Under the pieces are notes generated by a model. The model was not told the DNA's origin. It saw only the letters and a program-made list of their open reading frames with translations, and searched no databases. From the NCBI GenBank assembly GCA_030407315.1, contig JALQPE010000413.1, positions 45,460-109,459 of the forward strand: a stretch of 64,000 nucleotides of DNA, read 5' to 3'. This document shows positions 45,561 to 56,242 of the stretch, piece by piece. The DNA is from Asparagopsis taxiformis. Lineage: Eukaryota > Rhodophyta > Florideophyceae > Bonnemaisoniales > Bonnemaisoniaceae. Within the stretch, counting starts at the first letter, position 1; each line of letters opens with the position of its first letter. The translations under genes were made by a program, and so were the position numbers.

Positions 45561-47454
45561 AGGGTCGCGATTTGATTTTGTCATCATTTAGAGTTAGTAG
45601 TAGCAATACCATCAGGAGTGCGTTCAGGACAATCTAGAATTAGATTCATGATTTCGTCCTAGGTGGATGCAATAAAGATGTCAGCGGGCAAGCAGCTCGA
45701 TAATCATTGAGAGCGTTTGATATCAGATTAGCTATCTCGTAGACTATTGCTACTTTTCATTTCAGAACAGCTTGATCCAATACTTTCCGCTTTTGGCTGG
45801 CTCTACATATTGCATTATTTTGCTCACATCAGGAGCTCAGGTTGCTACATTGAACAATGATGAATCGTGCTCTAAAGTACTATTAATTCAGGTTAAGTGA
45901 AAGGAAGATATCTGGGATTCATGCACAGAGCGAATACGTTCTGGACTTTGGGAAGGCATAAGAATCTTTCCGGTTTTGAAAATGTGACCTCGAAAAGCAC
46001 AATCTAGCAGACGCCATTTTCGTTGCATTCAGAGGGCGTGAAACTGGTTAGACCTGAGTCGGAAAAGATCGCTGAACGGGATATAAGACTAAAGGATCAG
46101 ATGAAGGGATGAGAGTTTGAATTGCTGTATCTCTAAGGATAGCGTGGAAAGTGATGTTTGGATACGAGGTGATATTTGTACATTGCTTTCTCCTCGTGAG
46201 AGATATCAATATTGCATGCTGTTTGTTCTTCTTCCTAGAAGCGTATGTGTGTTGTATGAAATGAACCAATATGTCCAGAGCGGTCTGCTGGTATCTGAAT
46301 CTCAGTGAGAGAAGAAGACATCCCAAAATTTGCTTCTTCCTGCGTGCGATATTGCTCATATCTCCACCAAGTCTCGTGATCGCCGTCCTTTTTTCTTGAC
46401 AGGCTGTCTTGTATTAGCCTCGCGACACAAGCAATAGGTCATCCTCATTGGCATATTTTTGAATGTTTCCTAATTTTAGAGTTCAAAAGTGCCAGACTCA
46501 TTCACATGAGAAACTCATTGCTACACCCACACTGAAATCTTCCCACCATAATACACTAACATACCATGGAACAGTGTACTATACGTGGTAGTGCACCAAC
46601 TCCACAGGGGCAAGAACGTTAGACAACAAATAATGTCGTACCTGCACAGAAACATGAGTTTGAATGTGAGCAGGTTATATGGGTATCTGAACAGAGCGGA
46701 GCCGATTAAGCAAGGAGGAGAAGAGGGATATGGATATCTTTCCAGAGAATGCAGGTCGAAAATGTCGACGCGAAGCGTCGAGCCTTGACGGAGCTGAGAC
46801 GTTTTTTCTCTCCACAACAAAAATACACTAATTCCGCAAATTAAAAACCTTTTCAGTACCCAATGGTTGGTTCCATATGCGATATTGCGGCATATATCGT
46901 CATCACTACTAGCATTATTACTCAGCTTAACCGTTAAACATCATCCTCTAGCATAAAGGTCCAGTATTGAGCTCTCAGCGACTTCAATATCTCCCTCACT
47001 TTGATCAATGTTTCTTCCATTCATGGTTAATCTCTGCTCTTCTTTATTTCTTCTTCCAATGTATTTCTCAGCTTCGTTTCTGCGTTACGCAAAGATCTTC
47101 CCGCGATAACTCTTTCCCTTCTCCAATCTGCTCTCAATATTTCTCTCCATCTTCATTCTCCTGGACTCTCTAGTAGCTCTCAAATAGTACTACTATCTTC
47201 CGACTTCATCCTCAGCCGATGACAGAGCTTGACTTCTATCGTCTTCCACCCTCTTTCCGTGTGAAAGTTCTCTTCTTGCATTGCGAAGACATCGTGAAGC
47301 ACCAGTGAATCCCAAAAAATAAAAATTCTTTCCACTTGCCGTTCTCCGGTGCTGCCTTTTATGGACTGCAGATGTTCTCTCGGATGAATGGAATGTTGAG
47401 AACGATATCCAGTATTCGCACAGGTTGAAGCTGACTTCCAGATCCAGAAATTGG
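45561..47454. other. Intergenic region after A6
   Basis: No gene is recognised on either strand. A short ACAGGCTGTC...ATTAGC similarity links 46400 and 42958, hinting at an eroded further unit, but no B remnant can be identified. The gypsy target duplication CTATG is at 47455-47459. Confidence 0.55.
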
Positions 47455-47459
47455 CTATG

Positions 47460-47886
47460 TGTGGTTGTCTTGGTAGAGCGTTGTGTTGATGGTGGATGTT
47501 CCATACCTTTTTACTGAATAGCAAAGTTACTTGCGGACTAAATACTAATCAGGGCATGGCTATGCGGTCGTTGCCGTCGTCAATGATTTGACCTAGTTGG
47601 CGACGAGACGGAGCATCTATTGGCTCTGTCAATACTGTCTCTAATCGACAGTTAATCTAAGCCTAGTATATGTCGCTCTGTTGCGACGTGTGGCACTGTC
47701 TCCGCGAGACAGTGCTATTTCCAGCATCCGTAACAACTAACTTACATCGGTGTCGCCGATGTGACAACTCGTCATCAAGAACATCACTCGCTGTTCCTGA
47801 CATTCTCCTTGGGAGAGCGTTTGACCGATGACAGCATTATTGTCGCTGGTTGCTCAAGTATGATAGTAGTTCTATAATACGCTACA
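47460..47886 (-). repeat. 3' LTR of E4 (427 bp)
   Basis: It is identical by eye to 52774-53200, with TG...CA ends. Inside are perfect hairpins CACTGTCTC/GAGACAGTG (47694-47714) and ACATCGG/CCGATGT (47744-47762), plus a weaker GTCGC/GCGAC just upstream. Confidence 0.93.
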
Positions 47887-47896
47887 CACCCCTTTC

Positions 47897-50800
47897 TCAG
47901 AGGTCAAGCGCTTCCTTTGCCTCTGCTACCAACCCACGGGGTACCGAAGCTCGAGCAAGCAGTCGCTCAACAAGTCTCGGCACGTCTTCGTAGGCCTTTT
48001 GTAAAGGCTCTAAAGTGTCGTCGTTAGGTGATAGGCCTTTCCATCGGACATGCACCATTAACCCATCCTTAGTCTTTTCGAGACCCATCAGTCTTGCAAC
48101 CTGCATGCCTGTCTCTGAACTCAGGACGTGTGGAAAGACTGCAGTAGTGTCCAAAGCGGAATCCGAATAGAATCGAAGTCTGCATGCGTGTACATCTTCA
48201 CAGACGCCATTCCGTAGATCTTCAACTTTGTAAACATAATCAGATAGTGCTTTCACTATGCGTCGGGGACCTCTCCAACGCAAGCTTAGTTTCTCGCCAG
48301 CAGGGAATTCTTCCCTAGCGACGAGCACGTAATCTCCTTCAGAAAAGTTAGGAAGTTTTCCTTTTGAAACTGCTATGCGGGCACGCTGCCGATTTGACAA
48401 TAATGAATCATGAACAAGTGGGTGCAACTCAAAGAGCTTCTCTTGCACGGACGAAAGGCTTCTTTGCAGCTCCTCTTGAGCGTTTCTTAACGTAATGATC
48501 GCTCCGGTAGACGAACTCTTGAATGTGCAGACTGGTGTAGTCGGATTTAAGCCGCAGAAAATAGTAATTGGGGCCATGTTGCGACGTTGTGGCGAGGGAG
48601 CGTTGTTTAGAGCACTCTGTACAATTGGAGCTAGGTCTGGCCATTCTTCAGGCCGTAGACGAAGTTCCGATAGTATGGATCGAAAAGCTCGCAGGACTTC
48701 TTTCCCAAGCCTCTCAACACTCCCATTACTCCAAGGTGTGTAGGGGAGTGTGAAATGGTGTGGAGCCTTCAGACCTTTGCATACCCGACGAATTGTTTCG
48801 TTCTTAAAATGACTACCCCCGTCAGACATCAGTCCCTTTGGAATAGTAAATGTACTGGCCCATTCTATGACAGCGTCAGCGGCATTCTCCGCGTTGGAGG
48901 AAGCGAATGGTATGAGCCAGCAGTATGACGAAAAGTCATCACGAAGGAGAAGAATATACTTGCATCCACTTTTGCTCGGCGCCATCTCCAAGTAGTCGAA
49001 CTGTAGTAAGTCGTTCGGTGCGGTGCCATGGAGGGCAGCACCTAATGGGCGTGGCTGTTTGTCTCCCTTGGTTGTGGAGATGCAATGAATACAAGACTGG
49101 ACAAACGTCTTGATATCGGCTTTCATTGTGGACCAGAAGAAATGCCGACGGATGGCTCTTTCGGTTGCATCTCGGCCACGATGGCCACCACAACTGGTGT
49201 GAGCTGCTATGCATATGCGGAGGTGGAGGTCATCCACGTCATCCGGTATCCATATGATCCCATCCTTATTCTTCCATATTCCTTCTACGCTCATTACGCC
49301 AGCTGGTCGTGAATCTGCATGCTTCTGTTGTCGACGCATGATTTCAGAGTCCGAAGGCCAGTCAAATTCCGAGTCTTGACTAGAAACCAGAGGCGGTATA
49401 TGGATTAGGCAGCGAAGTGTTGGTGGGGCAGACCATCTGCCTAATAGATCGGCCCATACGTTATCCTCACCCTTGATGTGAATACATACATAGTTGTACA
49501 TACTCATCCGTACTGCCCATCGCAGAACTTTCTTGATGGAGCTTTGAGCGAGGTCTGGAAGAAGTGACAGGGGGTCAAAGATGAATATTATGTTGTTGTG
49601 ATCGGTGTAGAGATCAAATCCAGCGGGTGTAGCAACGAGCCAGTGCATCCGTTCGAGTGTTGCAAGAATCGCGAATGACTCTTTTTCTAGAGTAGACCAT
49701 CTCAGTTGAGTATCATTGAAACGTCCAGAGAGGAATGCGAGGGGTTCGTGCTGCTGTTCCGCGTGTGGTTTCCACATTTCAGAGTGGTTAACTTGCGTGA
49801 TGATGCCTGACCAAAGTTCGTCAGACGCGTCGGTGTAAACGCACAAGCGTTTCTGCGAATCTCTATGGCTGACGGTGACTTGCGATGCCAGTGCTTGCTT
49901 GCAGTGTTCAAAAGCGCTGTGCATATCTTCTCCCCATCCGAGAGAAGCCAGTGTGATTCGCGAGAGAGAAGATTTGGTGCGTTTTGGGGCGTGCGTGTAT
50001 ACTTTCTGTAGGAAGTCGTGCAGTGACTTCGTAATAGTAGAAAAACACGGTATGCAACATTTCACCCATTGCATTGCGCAAAGGAATTGCTGCAGATGCG
50101 CGCCGGTGGTAGGCGGAGCCATGGTGCGAAGTGCATCCAATCGTCGCGGGTCAAAGCGTATGCCGTGTTTTGAGATGAGACGGCCGCACCAAGTGATTGA
50201 TGTTGCAAACAAGTTGCACTTGCCCGGGTGCAAGTGAATGCGGTGCTTCTTAAACATTGTAAATATGTCTTCAATCGTGTCTAATAATGACTCGACCGAT
50301 GTGTGATGGCTTAATATATCGTCAAGCCATATGAGAACATGAGAATGGAGGTTGGTTGGAATGATGGAAGTGAGAGCTGACTGCAGATGCGCGACAGCGT
50401 TTGTGGTGCCGTGCAGCACTCTAGTAGGAGAGTAAACATTATCTGGAGTCAAGAATGACTGACATTCTTGGCTGTCAGGATGTAAAGGAAGTTGCCAATA
50501 TCCTGTAGACAGATTGAATGTAGCATAGAACTTTGAATTGACCAACTTAGACATCGCGTGTTCTAGGTTCGGCATAGGAAACTGGTGTTTCACCGTGAAT
50601 TTGTTCACAGGTCGTAAATCAACTGTGAATCTGAATCTTGCAGGGCCCGGTTTTGGCACAAGAAGGGGAGCCGCCGCCCAAGCTGCAGTCGGATTTGGGT
50701 ATGCTAATCCGTTTTGGACTAACTTCTGCACAAATTCCGTCAAGAATTCACGCTGCGCTTGCGAGTAGTTGCGCAGTTTTATCTTCGTCGGCCGGGCGTC

Positions 50801-52624
50801 CTTCGTGAGGGCAATTCGCAGGGGTGGTAAGTCCGCCGGAGGTCCAGAGGACAGGCCAGTGCGAAAAATCTCAAAGTTTGAATACACGATTGACTGTAGT
50901 TTCCGGTGGTATTTTTCAGGAAGACCGGAATTGTGAGCGCGAGTAAGCATGTCGGAAACAGATTTTTCTATGTCACTCTGCTGCTCGCTGTCTGTTGGAT
51001 CCAACAAGGATGGATCCGGAAAAGGGTCGGACTCATTCTTGAGGTTAAAGTAGTCGAGCCTTTTCCTATTATCAACAGGTTGTGCTGTAGGCTTGCGTGC
51101 ATCTTCAGCAATCTCTGAGTTATGAACTTGATTGATCCGTGCCACCATTAGGCGGCTGAGCTTACCGCCACCTTTCGGGATCGTTGGATTCCCAACGGGC
51201 GCGCAATCTGCTCCGTCAAGCGCGGTGCGGTGCATTTCAAGCAATGTTTGAGAATCTATGCGCAAGTGGCGTAGAATGGGCTGTCCAAGCAACAGCTCCT
51301 CACAGGCTAACTCATCATCTGGCACCAAAAAAGATGTGTTAAGTAGTGCAAGTGGGCCTGAGGAAAGGTTTAGAACCGTTCGCGGCACTTTCCATATTTT
51401 TGAAAACTTGAATGTCGCGGCACGCTTTCCTTTTCGTAAAGCGACCTGCAGTGTGACGGGCGTGATGTCCAGGAATGTACCAATTCCTATTGCTACCGCT
51501 CTCTCCGCAACGCTGCGAGAAGCCAGGCTGTCGTCACTACCATCATCGCAGCGTCCTCGGGTTTCTATCGATGAGATTCCGTTGGAAATGGTAATTCGGC
51601 ATCCTGTCCTATCTCGTGGTTTTGACTCAAGCCGGTTGCTAAGACGTCCCGACACAGCTTTTCTATCTTGTTCTCTTGATGCATTGCGAGCTCTTGTTGA
51701 CTGTGCAGGCCCGTCTCGAGCCTTTCGCTCAGCCAATTCGCGGCGCATTTCTTGCTTTTGTTCTGCGTTGGACGCAGGGCAGTCCTGTATGTAGTGACGT
51801 TTCCCGTGGGGCACACACAGTTTGAATGGGCATAGAGGGACAAATCGCGCAAGCTTGCTCGCTTTTGACGCTGTCTTGCTCTCTTTCCCCTTTTCTGCTG
51901 CTTTGTTTGACTTTTTAGAGACAGGTGTATCCTGCTCGTTAATCGGCGAGCTGCGGCCAGTATCGATAAGTTGGAATGCTTCCGCTAATCGCAATGCGTG
52001 TTCCATAAATCCTTTAAAGTCTTTCTTAAGCCGGCAGTGCGCAAAAGACAGGTCGTCTTTTAGACGGCTCTGCATAGTTTTAGGCCGAATGGCTGACAAT
52101 ACATGATGTACTGCCACCTTTGGTGACGTGTCCATCACCCACAATAAGCCATTTTGTCGTAATAAAGTGTGATACGACACAAACAACGATTGCATCCGCG
52201 ATACCGCAGATGAGTCTTGCATGTCCATTTTTAGATTTTTGGACACAAAGTTGTCCAGCGAAGACAACGTAACTGATTCTTTGCATTCTTCTGCTTTCTT
52301 GTCTAGAAAAGCACGCAAAGTGGTATCATCCAATTGTCTGTATGACAAGACACCTGGGATAAATCCCAAGGCGATGGCAGACTCCAGGTATTCTGGTTCT
52401 ACGCAAAATTTTAAGTCAACAGGATTTCCTTCTTCCGCTGGTTGTTCAGAACCGGATAGCTGTAAAGCTCTGGCCAATACTTCGTTGGTGTATTGGTCGT
52501 ATAACCGTAGGAAAATACGTATCGAATTTGGGTCTTGTTTCACCAAGCGCGGGTGATCAACAGTAGCAGACATAGTGACGTTTTTTCGTGTATCTCTGCC
52601 CGTGGCTCCAGATTCGGCTGACAT
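47897..52624 (-). CDS. E4 gag-pol polyprotein with chromodomain
   Basis: 1575 aa from an ATG at 52624, unbroken. Gag comes first, ending with a LCVPHGKRHYIQDC knuckle near residue 275. A protease-like region near 360 has CDDGSDDS where D-S/T-G is usual. The reverse transcriptase is at about 620-800, with LDD (WLDDIL). In its first catalytic motif the expected Asp is Asn (residue 704, codon 50515-50513, in ATFNLSTGYW). RNase H follows with YTDASDELWSG and YTDHNN. Integrase has an H2C2 finger (HTSCGGH...CIHC) and Asp, Asp, Glu in FDYLEM, SDGGSHF and SVERLGKE. A chromodomain (HVRWKGL, then a DTLEP motif) closes the protein, typical of chromoviruses that target chromatin. Intact length and identical LTRs suggest recent insertion, yet residue 704 may make it inactive. 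Confidence 0.93.
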   Translation of the reverse strand: MSAESGATGRDTRKNVTMSATVDHPRLVKQDPNSIRIFLRLYDQYTNEVLARALQLSGSEQPAEEGNPVDLKFCVEPEYLESAIALGFIPGVLSYRQLDDTTLRAFLDKKAEECKESVTLSSLDNFVSKNLKMDMQDSSAVSRMQSLFVSYHTLLRQNGLLWVMDTSPKVAVHHVLSAIRPKTMQSRLKDDLSFAHCRLKKDFKGFMEHALRLAEAFQLIDTGRSSPINEQDTPVSKKSNKAAEKGKESKTASKASKLARFVPLCPFKLCVPHGKRHYIQDCPASNAEQKQEMRRELAERKARDGPAQSTRARNASREQDRKAVSGRLSNRLESKPRDRTGCRITISNGISSIETRGRCDDGSDDSLASRSVAERAVAIGIGTFLDITPVTLQVALRKGKRAATFKFSKIWKVPRTVLNLSSGPLALLNTSFLVPDDELACEELLLGQPILRHLRIDSQTLLEMHRTALDGADCAPVGNPTIPKGGGKLSRLMVARINQVHNSEIAEDARKPTAQPVDNRKRLDYFNLKNESDPFPDPSLLDPTDSEQQSDIEKSVSDMLTRAHNSGLPEKYHRKLQSIVYSNFEIFRTGLSSGPPADLPPLRIALTKDARPTKIKLRNYSQAQREFLTEFVQKLVQNGLAYPNPTAAWAAAPLLVPKPGPARFRFTVDLRPVNKFTVKHQFPMPNLEHAMSKLVNSKFYATFNLSTGYWQLPLHPDSQECQSFLTPDNVYSPTRVLHGTTNAVAHLQSALTSIIPTNLHSHVLIWLDDILSHHTSVESLLDTIEDIFTMFKKHRIHLHPGKCNLFATSITWCGRLISKHGIRFDPRRLDALRTMAPPTTGAHLQQFLCAMQWVKCCIPCFSTITKSLHDFLQKVYTHAPKRTKSSLSRITLASLGWGEDMHSAFEHCKQALASQVTVSHRDSQKRLCVYTDASDELWSGIITQVNHSEMWKPHAEQQHEPLAFLSGRFNDTQLRWSTLEKESFAILATLERMHWLVATPAGFDLYTDHNNIIFIFDPLSLLPDLAQSSIKKVLRWAVRMSMYNYVCIHIKGEDNVWADLLGRWSAPPTLRCLIHIPPLVSSQDSEFDWPSDSEIMRRQQKHADSRPAGVMSVEGIWKNKDGIIWIPDDVDDLHLRICIAAHTSCGGHRGRDATERAIRRHFFWSTMKADIKTFVQSCIHCISTTKGDKQPRPLGAALHGTAPNDLLQFDYLEMAPSKSGCKYILLLRDDFSSYCWLIPFASSNAENAADAVIEWASTFTIPKGLMSDGGSHFKNETIRRVCKGLKAPHHFTLPYTPWSNGSVERLGKEVLRAFRSILSELRLRPEEWPDLAPIVQSALNNAPSPQRRNMAPITIFCGLNPTTPVCTFKSSSTGAIITLRNAQEELQRSLSSVQEKLFELHPLVHDSLLSNRQRARIAVSKGKLPNFSEGDYVLVAREEFPAGEKLSLRWRGPRRIVKALSDYVYKVEDLRNGVCEDVHACRLRFYSDSALDTTAVFPHVLSSETGMQVARLMGLEKTKDGLMVHVRWKGLSPNDDTLEPLQKAYEDVPRLVERLLARASVPRGLVAEAKEALDL

Positions 52625-52773
52625 ATAATATCACACAATATCGATGCGTGAACTGTCCCACACTGAAAGTTCTGAGTGTCCTTTCCAGTATGCTGGTACG
52701 TATACGCGTGATAGTCTTACCGCTCGGCTTCCAACGGCGTGTTTCGCTCTTCAAAGGCAGATGAAGTGATCAC

Positions 52774-53200
52774 TGTGGTTGTCTTGGTAGAGCGTTGTGT
52801 TGATGGTGGATGTTCCATACCTTTTTACTGAATAGCAAAGTTACTTGCGGACTAAATACTAATCAGGGCATGGCTATGCGGTCGTTGCCGTCGTCAATGA
52901 TTTGACCTAGTTGGCGACGAGACGGAGCATCTATTGGCTCTGTCAATACTGTCTCTAATCGACAGTTAATCTAAGCCTAGTATATGTCGCTCTGTTGCGA
53001 CGTGTGGCACTGTCTCCGCGAGACAGTGCTATTTCCAGCATCCGTAACAACTAACTTACATCGGTGTCGCCGATGTGACAACTCGTCATCAAGAACATCA
53101 CTCGCTGTTCCTGACATTCTCCTTGGGAGAGCGTTTGACCGATGACAGCATTATTGTCGCTGGTTGCTCAAGTATGATAGTAGTTCTATAATACGCTACA
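52774..53200 (-). repeat. 5' LTR of E4 (427 bp)
   Basis: It is identical to 47460-47886 and is followed by the target duplication CTATG at 53201-53205. Confidence 0.93.
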
Positions 53201-53205
53201 CTATG

Positions 53206-54153
53206 GTAGCACATTTTTCGTCGAAGCCTCTTGATTCGCACAAGGAGATGGGGATTCAAGCGTCACTACACTCCTCGAAACTTCCTGCCTTTTGTTTTCA
53301 TTCCCAGTGGGATGGAAACGTTAAGCAAAGTTTTCAGAGGTATATTTGAACTGTGCAAATGATATAGAAAGGTGGTTATGTAGTTTGCAATCATAATAAG
53401 CAGGAGAGTTGCAGAAGGCGCTGGAAGAAGAGATGTTTGGTCTCACATCAGCAATATTCGTTATATGAGAAGGAATATATAGATATACATAACTTTGTAA
53501 ATGTCTTGGTGGTTTGACGTATGCAAGAAGCTGGAATGGTTTCTGTAATTTTCTATATTGTCGTAGAGGGACATCCTTTTTCGCCTTGTATAGAGATTTG
53601 AGAAAGCTACCGCTAAGGTAGCAGCTATAGTGACCCACTTCATTTTTATTCTAGAATGGAAATAAAGTGGTCTTGGTATTATGATCATGTGATGTCTAGT
53701 CCCGAGAATATTTCTGAGATACCTGATCGACTGCGCAGGAGGAGAATAAGATGGTAGTTTCTCAATCCAGAAACAGAGCAATACTCGAAACTTTTCCGGT
53801 GCACGAGGATGGAAAGATAGTAAGGTTTTACAGCCACGACATATGGGGTTCGTTCTTTACCGACCCAATTAAGGTACACCAGTAGGATACCTTCCACAAA
53901 ACGGGTGTGATGCAAACTAGTCTCAAGTCATTTACACGTCGCCACATACAGCAATGTTTTTGTCAACTTACTTGCACAAAATCAATTCAAGCTTCCGTTT
54001 GTCCGTGTTTTTAACCTGAAGTTTATCCATAAATTAGAGCAAAGATGATTGGAAGATGGCTGCCCTCACACCGAGGCAACAATGTCAAAAAAAGAGTACA
54101 CGAAAGGAAACCAACGTACAGCAAGCACGTCACTACTGATACAAGAAGAAGCA
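53206..54153. other. Intergenic region between E4 and gene C
   Basis: AT-richer sequence with only short frames; nothing is recognised. Confidence 0.55.
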
Positions 54154-54797
54154 CTAACTGTTCTTGCATTCCAAATATTCCCTCCTAGCGGCGTTCACAG
54201 CTTCACGAACAGTTTCAAGTGTACGTTCTATAGTAGCAACTTGGCCTGATTTCTCATCTACATTATTCTGAGCATTACGCAAAGCATTGGATGCGTTGTT
54301 CAATCGCTTCCGCTTCCTACGCACCATTCTAGTCACCCTTCTCCTCTCGCGAATTAAATTTCTCAGCATAGCCCTCATAGCGGGGGTATTGCCGCCAGGT
54401 TGCCTCAGAAGGACTCGTTTAGCGCGTATAGCGCTATTAAGATCCCTCAAATCTTGCTCGAGGGCAACTAAACATTCTTTTATCATGTTGAAGTTTTCTT
54501 GGGCCTCGTCGCGTGCTTTACGAGCCTCACCTAGTTCTTTGGAGGCGCGTGAGAGAAGGGCGAGCTGCACATCTCCAAATTCATGGCATTTTCCAGAGCG
54601 TCCTTCTGCGGGCCGCAGATGCGCGGCGGCGGTATTGGAGGCTGCTCAGAGGGTGTTGGAGAGGCGCTGGGAGCGGCAGCTGCAAAACTGCCTGTAGATT
54701 GAACGGAGGGGTCGGAGCTGGGTGCGAGGGCGGAGATTGGGTGGATGCATGTCGTGAAAGAGAGAAGAATTAGGGTGAGAAATGTGGCGAGTCCCAT
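54154..54797 (-). pseudogene. Gene C: secreted Pro-rich coiled-coil protein, one frameshift
   Basis: The span of 644 nt is one base short of 215 codons. From the ATG at 54797 the product has a signal peptide (MGLATFLTLILLSFTTC...), then an Ala/Ser/Pro stretch, then RICGPQKDALENA. Near 54568 the frame breaks and resumes one base off with LLSRASKELGEARKARD. A long charged alpha-helical, coiled-coil-like region follows, containing QPGGNTPAMRAMLRNL, and ends RREYLECKNS. The whole order matches gene D, which confirms both the pairing of the two frames and the break. Function is unknown; it is exported and probably a filamentous or oligomeric surface protein. The ATG is chosen because it gives the signal peptide. 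Confidence 0.72.
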
Positions 54798-55329
54798 GAC
54801 GGATGGAGCTGGATTAGGCCTGGTTTGTGCAGGTGATGAAGTTGTCGGATTGGCGTGATCGGTTTTTTGTAGTGAGCGATTACATTGCGCGGGGAGTCGT
54901 ATGCCGGGAATTGCGATGTTGCGTGTGGTGGGCTTGTACAACGAGACGGGAACAAGGTGATGGTTTCGGATATATGAGAGATGAGTCGAATGGTTGGTAT
55001 ATGAGCGGTTGGATACAGACGCATTGTTGTAGTCGTTCATGAATTCATGTGTGTGACGAAACACGGGAGTGATGACCAGCGAGTCATTGTCATGTGTAAA
55101 CCAAAGTGATTACTTGTCTTTTGAACGTAATTTTCGCAAAACTTTTCCGGGTTTTAAAACATTATCACCTGTCAAAGTACGTATCGCAATGACGTCATAC
55201 ACACGCTCATACAGTGATCACATCCACTCGCAAGTAATCAAAGGACAATTTAATTAACCCCGATTCCAATTACACATTCCGCACACACCAACAATCACCG
55301 ATTGTCATAAATCTACCGCATCATAATGT
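54798..55329. other. Spacer between C and D, C promoter
   Basis: 532 bases holding the 5' region of C and the 3' region of D. No separate gene is seen. An open minus frame continues upstream from the C start to 55064 but lacks any signal-like start, so it is not taken as coding. Confidence 0.55.
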
Positions 55330-56242
55330 TTACAAAGTCATACACCGCAAATAAGCATCCCTCGCCGATCTCAGAGCCTCGCGCACACTATCGAGTACAT
55401 CCTCAAGCGACGCGACAACGCCCTGCGCCTCGTCCTCCCTCTTCTGCGCGTCGGCGAGTCTCGTCTGTGCATTGCGGAGCTTTCGTCGCTGCACGTTGAG
55501 CGCGCGTCGCGCATTGCGCAGTCGCGCGGTCAAATTGCGCAGCATTCTACGCATGGCGGGTGTATTGCCACCCGGGTAGACGGAGTAACGCACGTTTAGC
55601 ACGTACCGACCTTGATAAACGACGCACCACACGCTGACGATGCGTCACGTTGTCGCTGTACTTTTGCACGTCGCGTTGCCGCGCGTCAAGCGCCTTTCGC
55701 GCCTCGCCGAGATCCTTTGAGGCTCGCGTCAGCCGGAGAAGACATACCTCCTCTTTTCGCTCCGAGTTTTGTAGCGCGTCCTTCTGCGGCCCGCATACCC
55801 GTGGCGCGACGATCGACGGGGCGAAGGTCGGGAATGGCAGCGGCTGCACGACCTGCGTTGATGGTGGACGCGTTGCTGGTGGTCGCGTGCGGATTGGGGG
55901 CGTCGAGGTTGATGATGGCGCCTTTGTGGATGTCGATGTCGATGCCGGTGGGACAGTGGTTGTGGGAGTGGCTGGTGGCGTCGTGGTTGTGGTTGTGGTT
56001 GGTGACACTGTTGTTGTTGCAGGAGTGGTGATTGTGGTTGGTGGTGCTGGTGTGGTTGTGGTTGGTGGCGTTGTGGTTGTCGTCGGTGGAGTCTGCGTTG
56101 TTGCATCGGGTGTTGGCTGCGGCGGAAGGAGGCCTGGCTGCGTGGAGGGCAGCGTCTCATTGTCGATGGGGGTCGTCTGGGCGGTGGCGTATGACACGCA
56201 TGCGAGCAGGAAGAGGAGGCAGATGATGCGACGGGGGTTCAT
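55330..56242 (-). pseudogene. Gene D: secreted Thr/Pro-rich coiled-coil protein, one frameshift
   Basis: The span of 913 nt is one base over 304 codons. The ATG at 56242 opens a signal peptide (MNPRRIICLLFLLACVSYATAQ). Then follow about 125 residues of TTTPP-type low complexity (likely heavily O-glycosylated), VCGPQKDALQN, and a basic coiled-coil region with RASKDLGEARKALD. At CCCGGG (55571-55576) one extra base shifts the frame. The other frame goes on with PGGNTPAMRRMLRNL to a DAYLRC end. C has the undisturbed PGGNTPAMR stretch, which fixes the break as a single-base insertion, possibly a consensus error. C and D are tandem paralogues on one strand; the Thr/Pro stretch is much longer in D. 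No family is recognised. Confidence 0.75.

Larger units (their letters stand above)
47460..53200 (-). mobile_element. Ty3/gypsy retrotransposon E4, complete (5741 bp)
   Basis: It has identical 427-bp LTRs, a target duplication CTATG (47455-47459 and 53201-53205), and a purine tract (GAGAAAGGGGTG on the coding strand) directly before the 3' LTR. There is one long polyprotein. Integrase follows RNase H, which defines the Ty3/gypsy order, and a chromodomain closes the protein. No TGG-type primer-binding site lies next to the 5' LTR; the coding strand reads GTGATCACTTCATC there. Confidence 0.95.
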
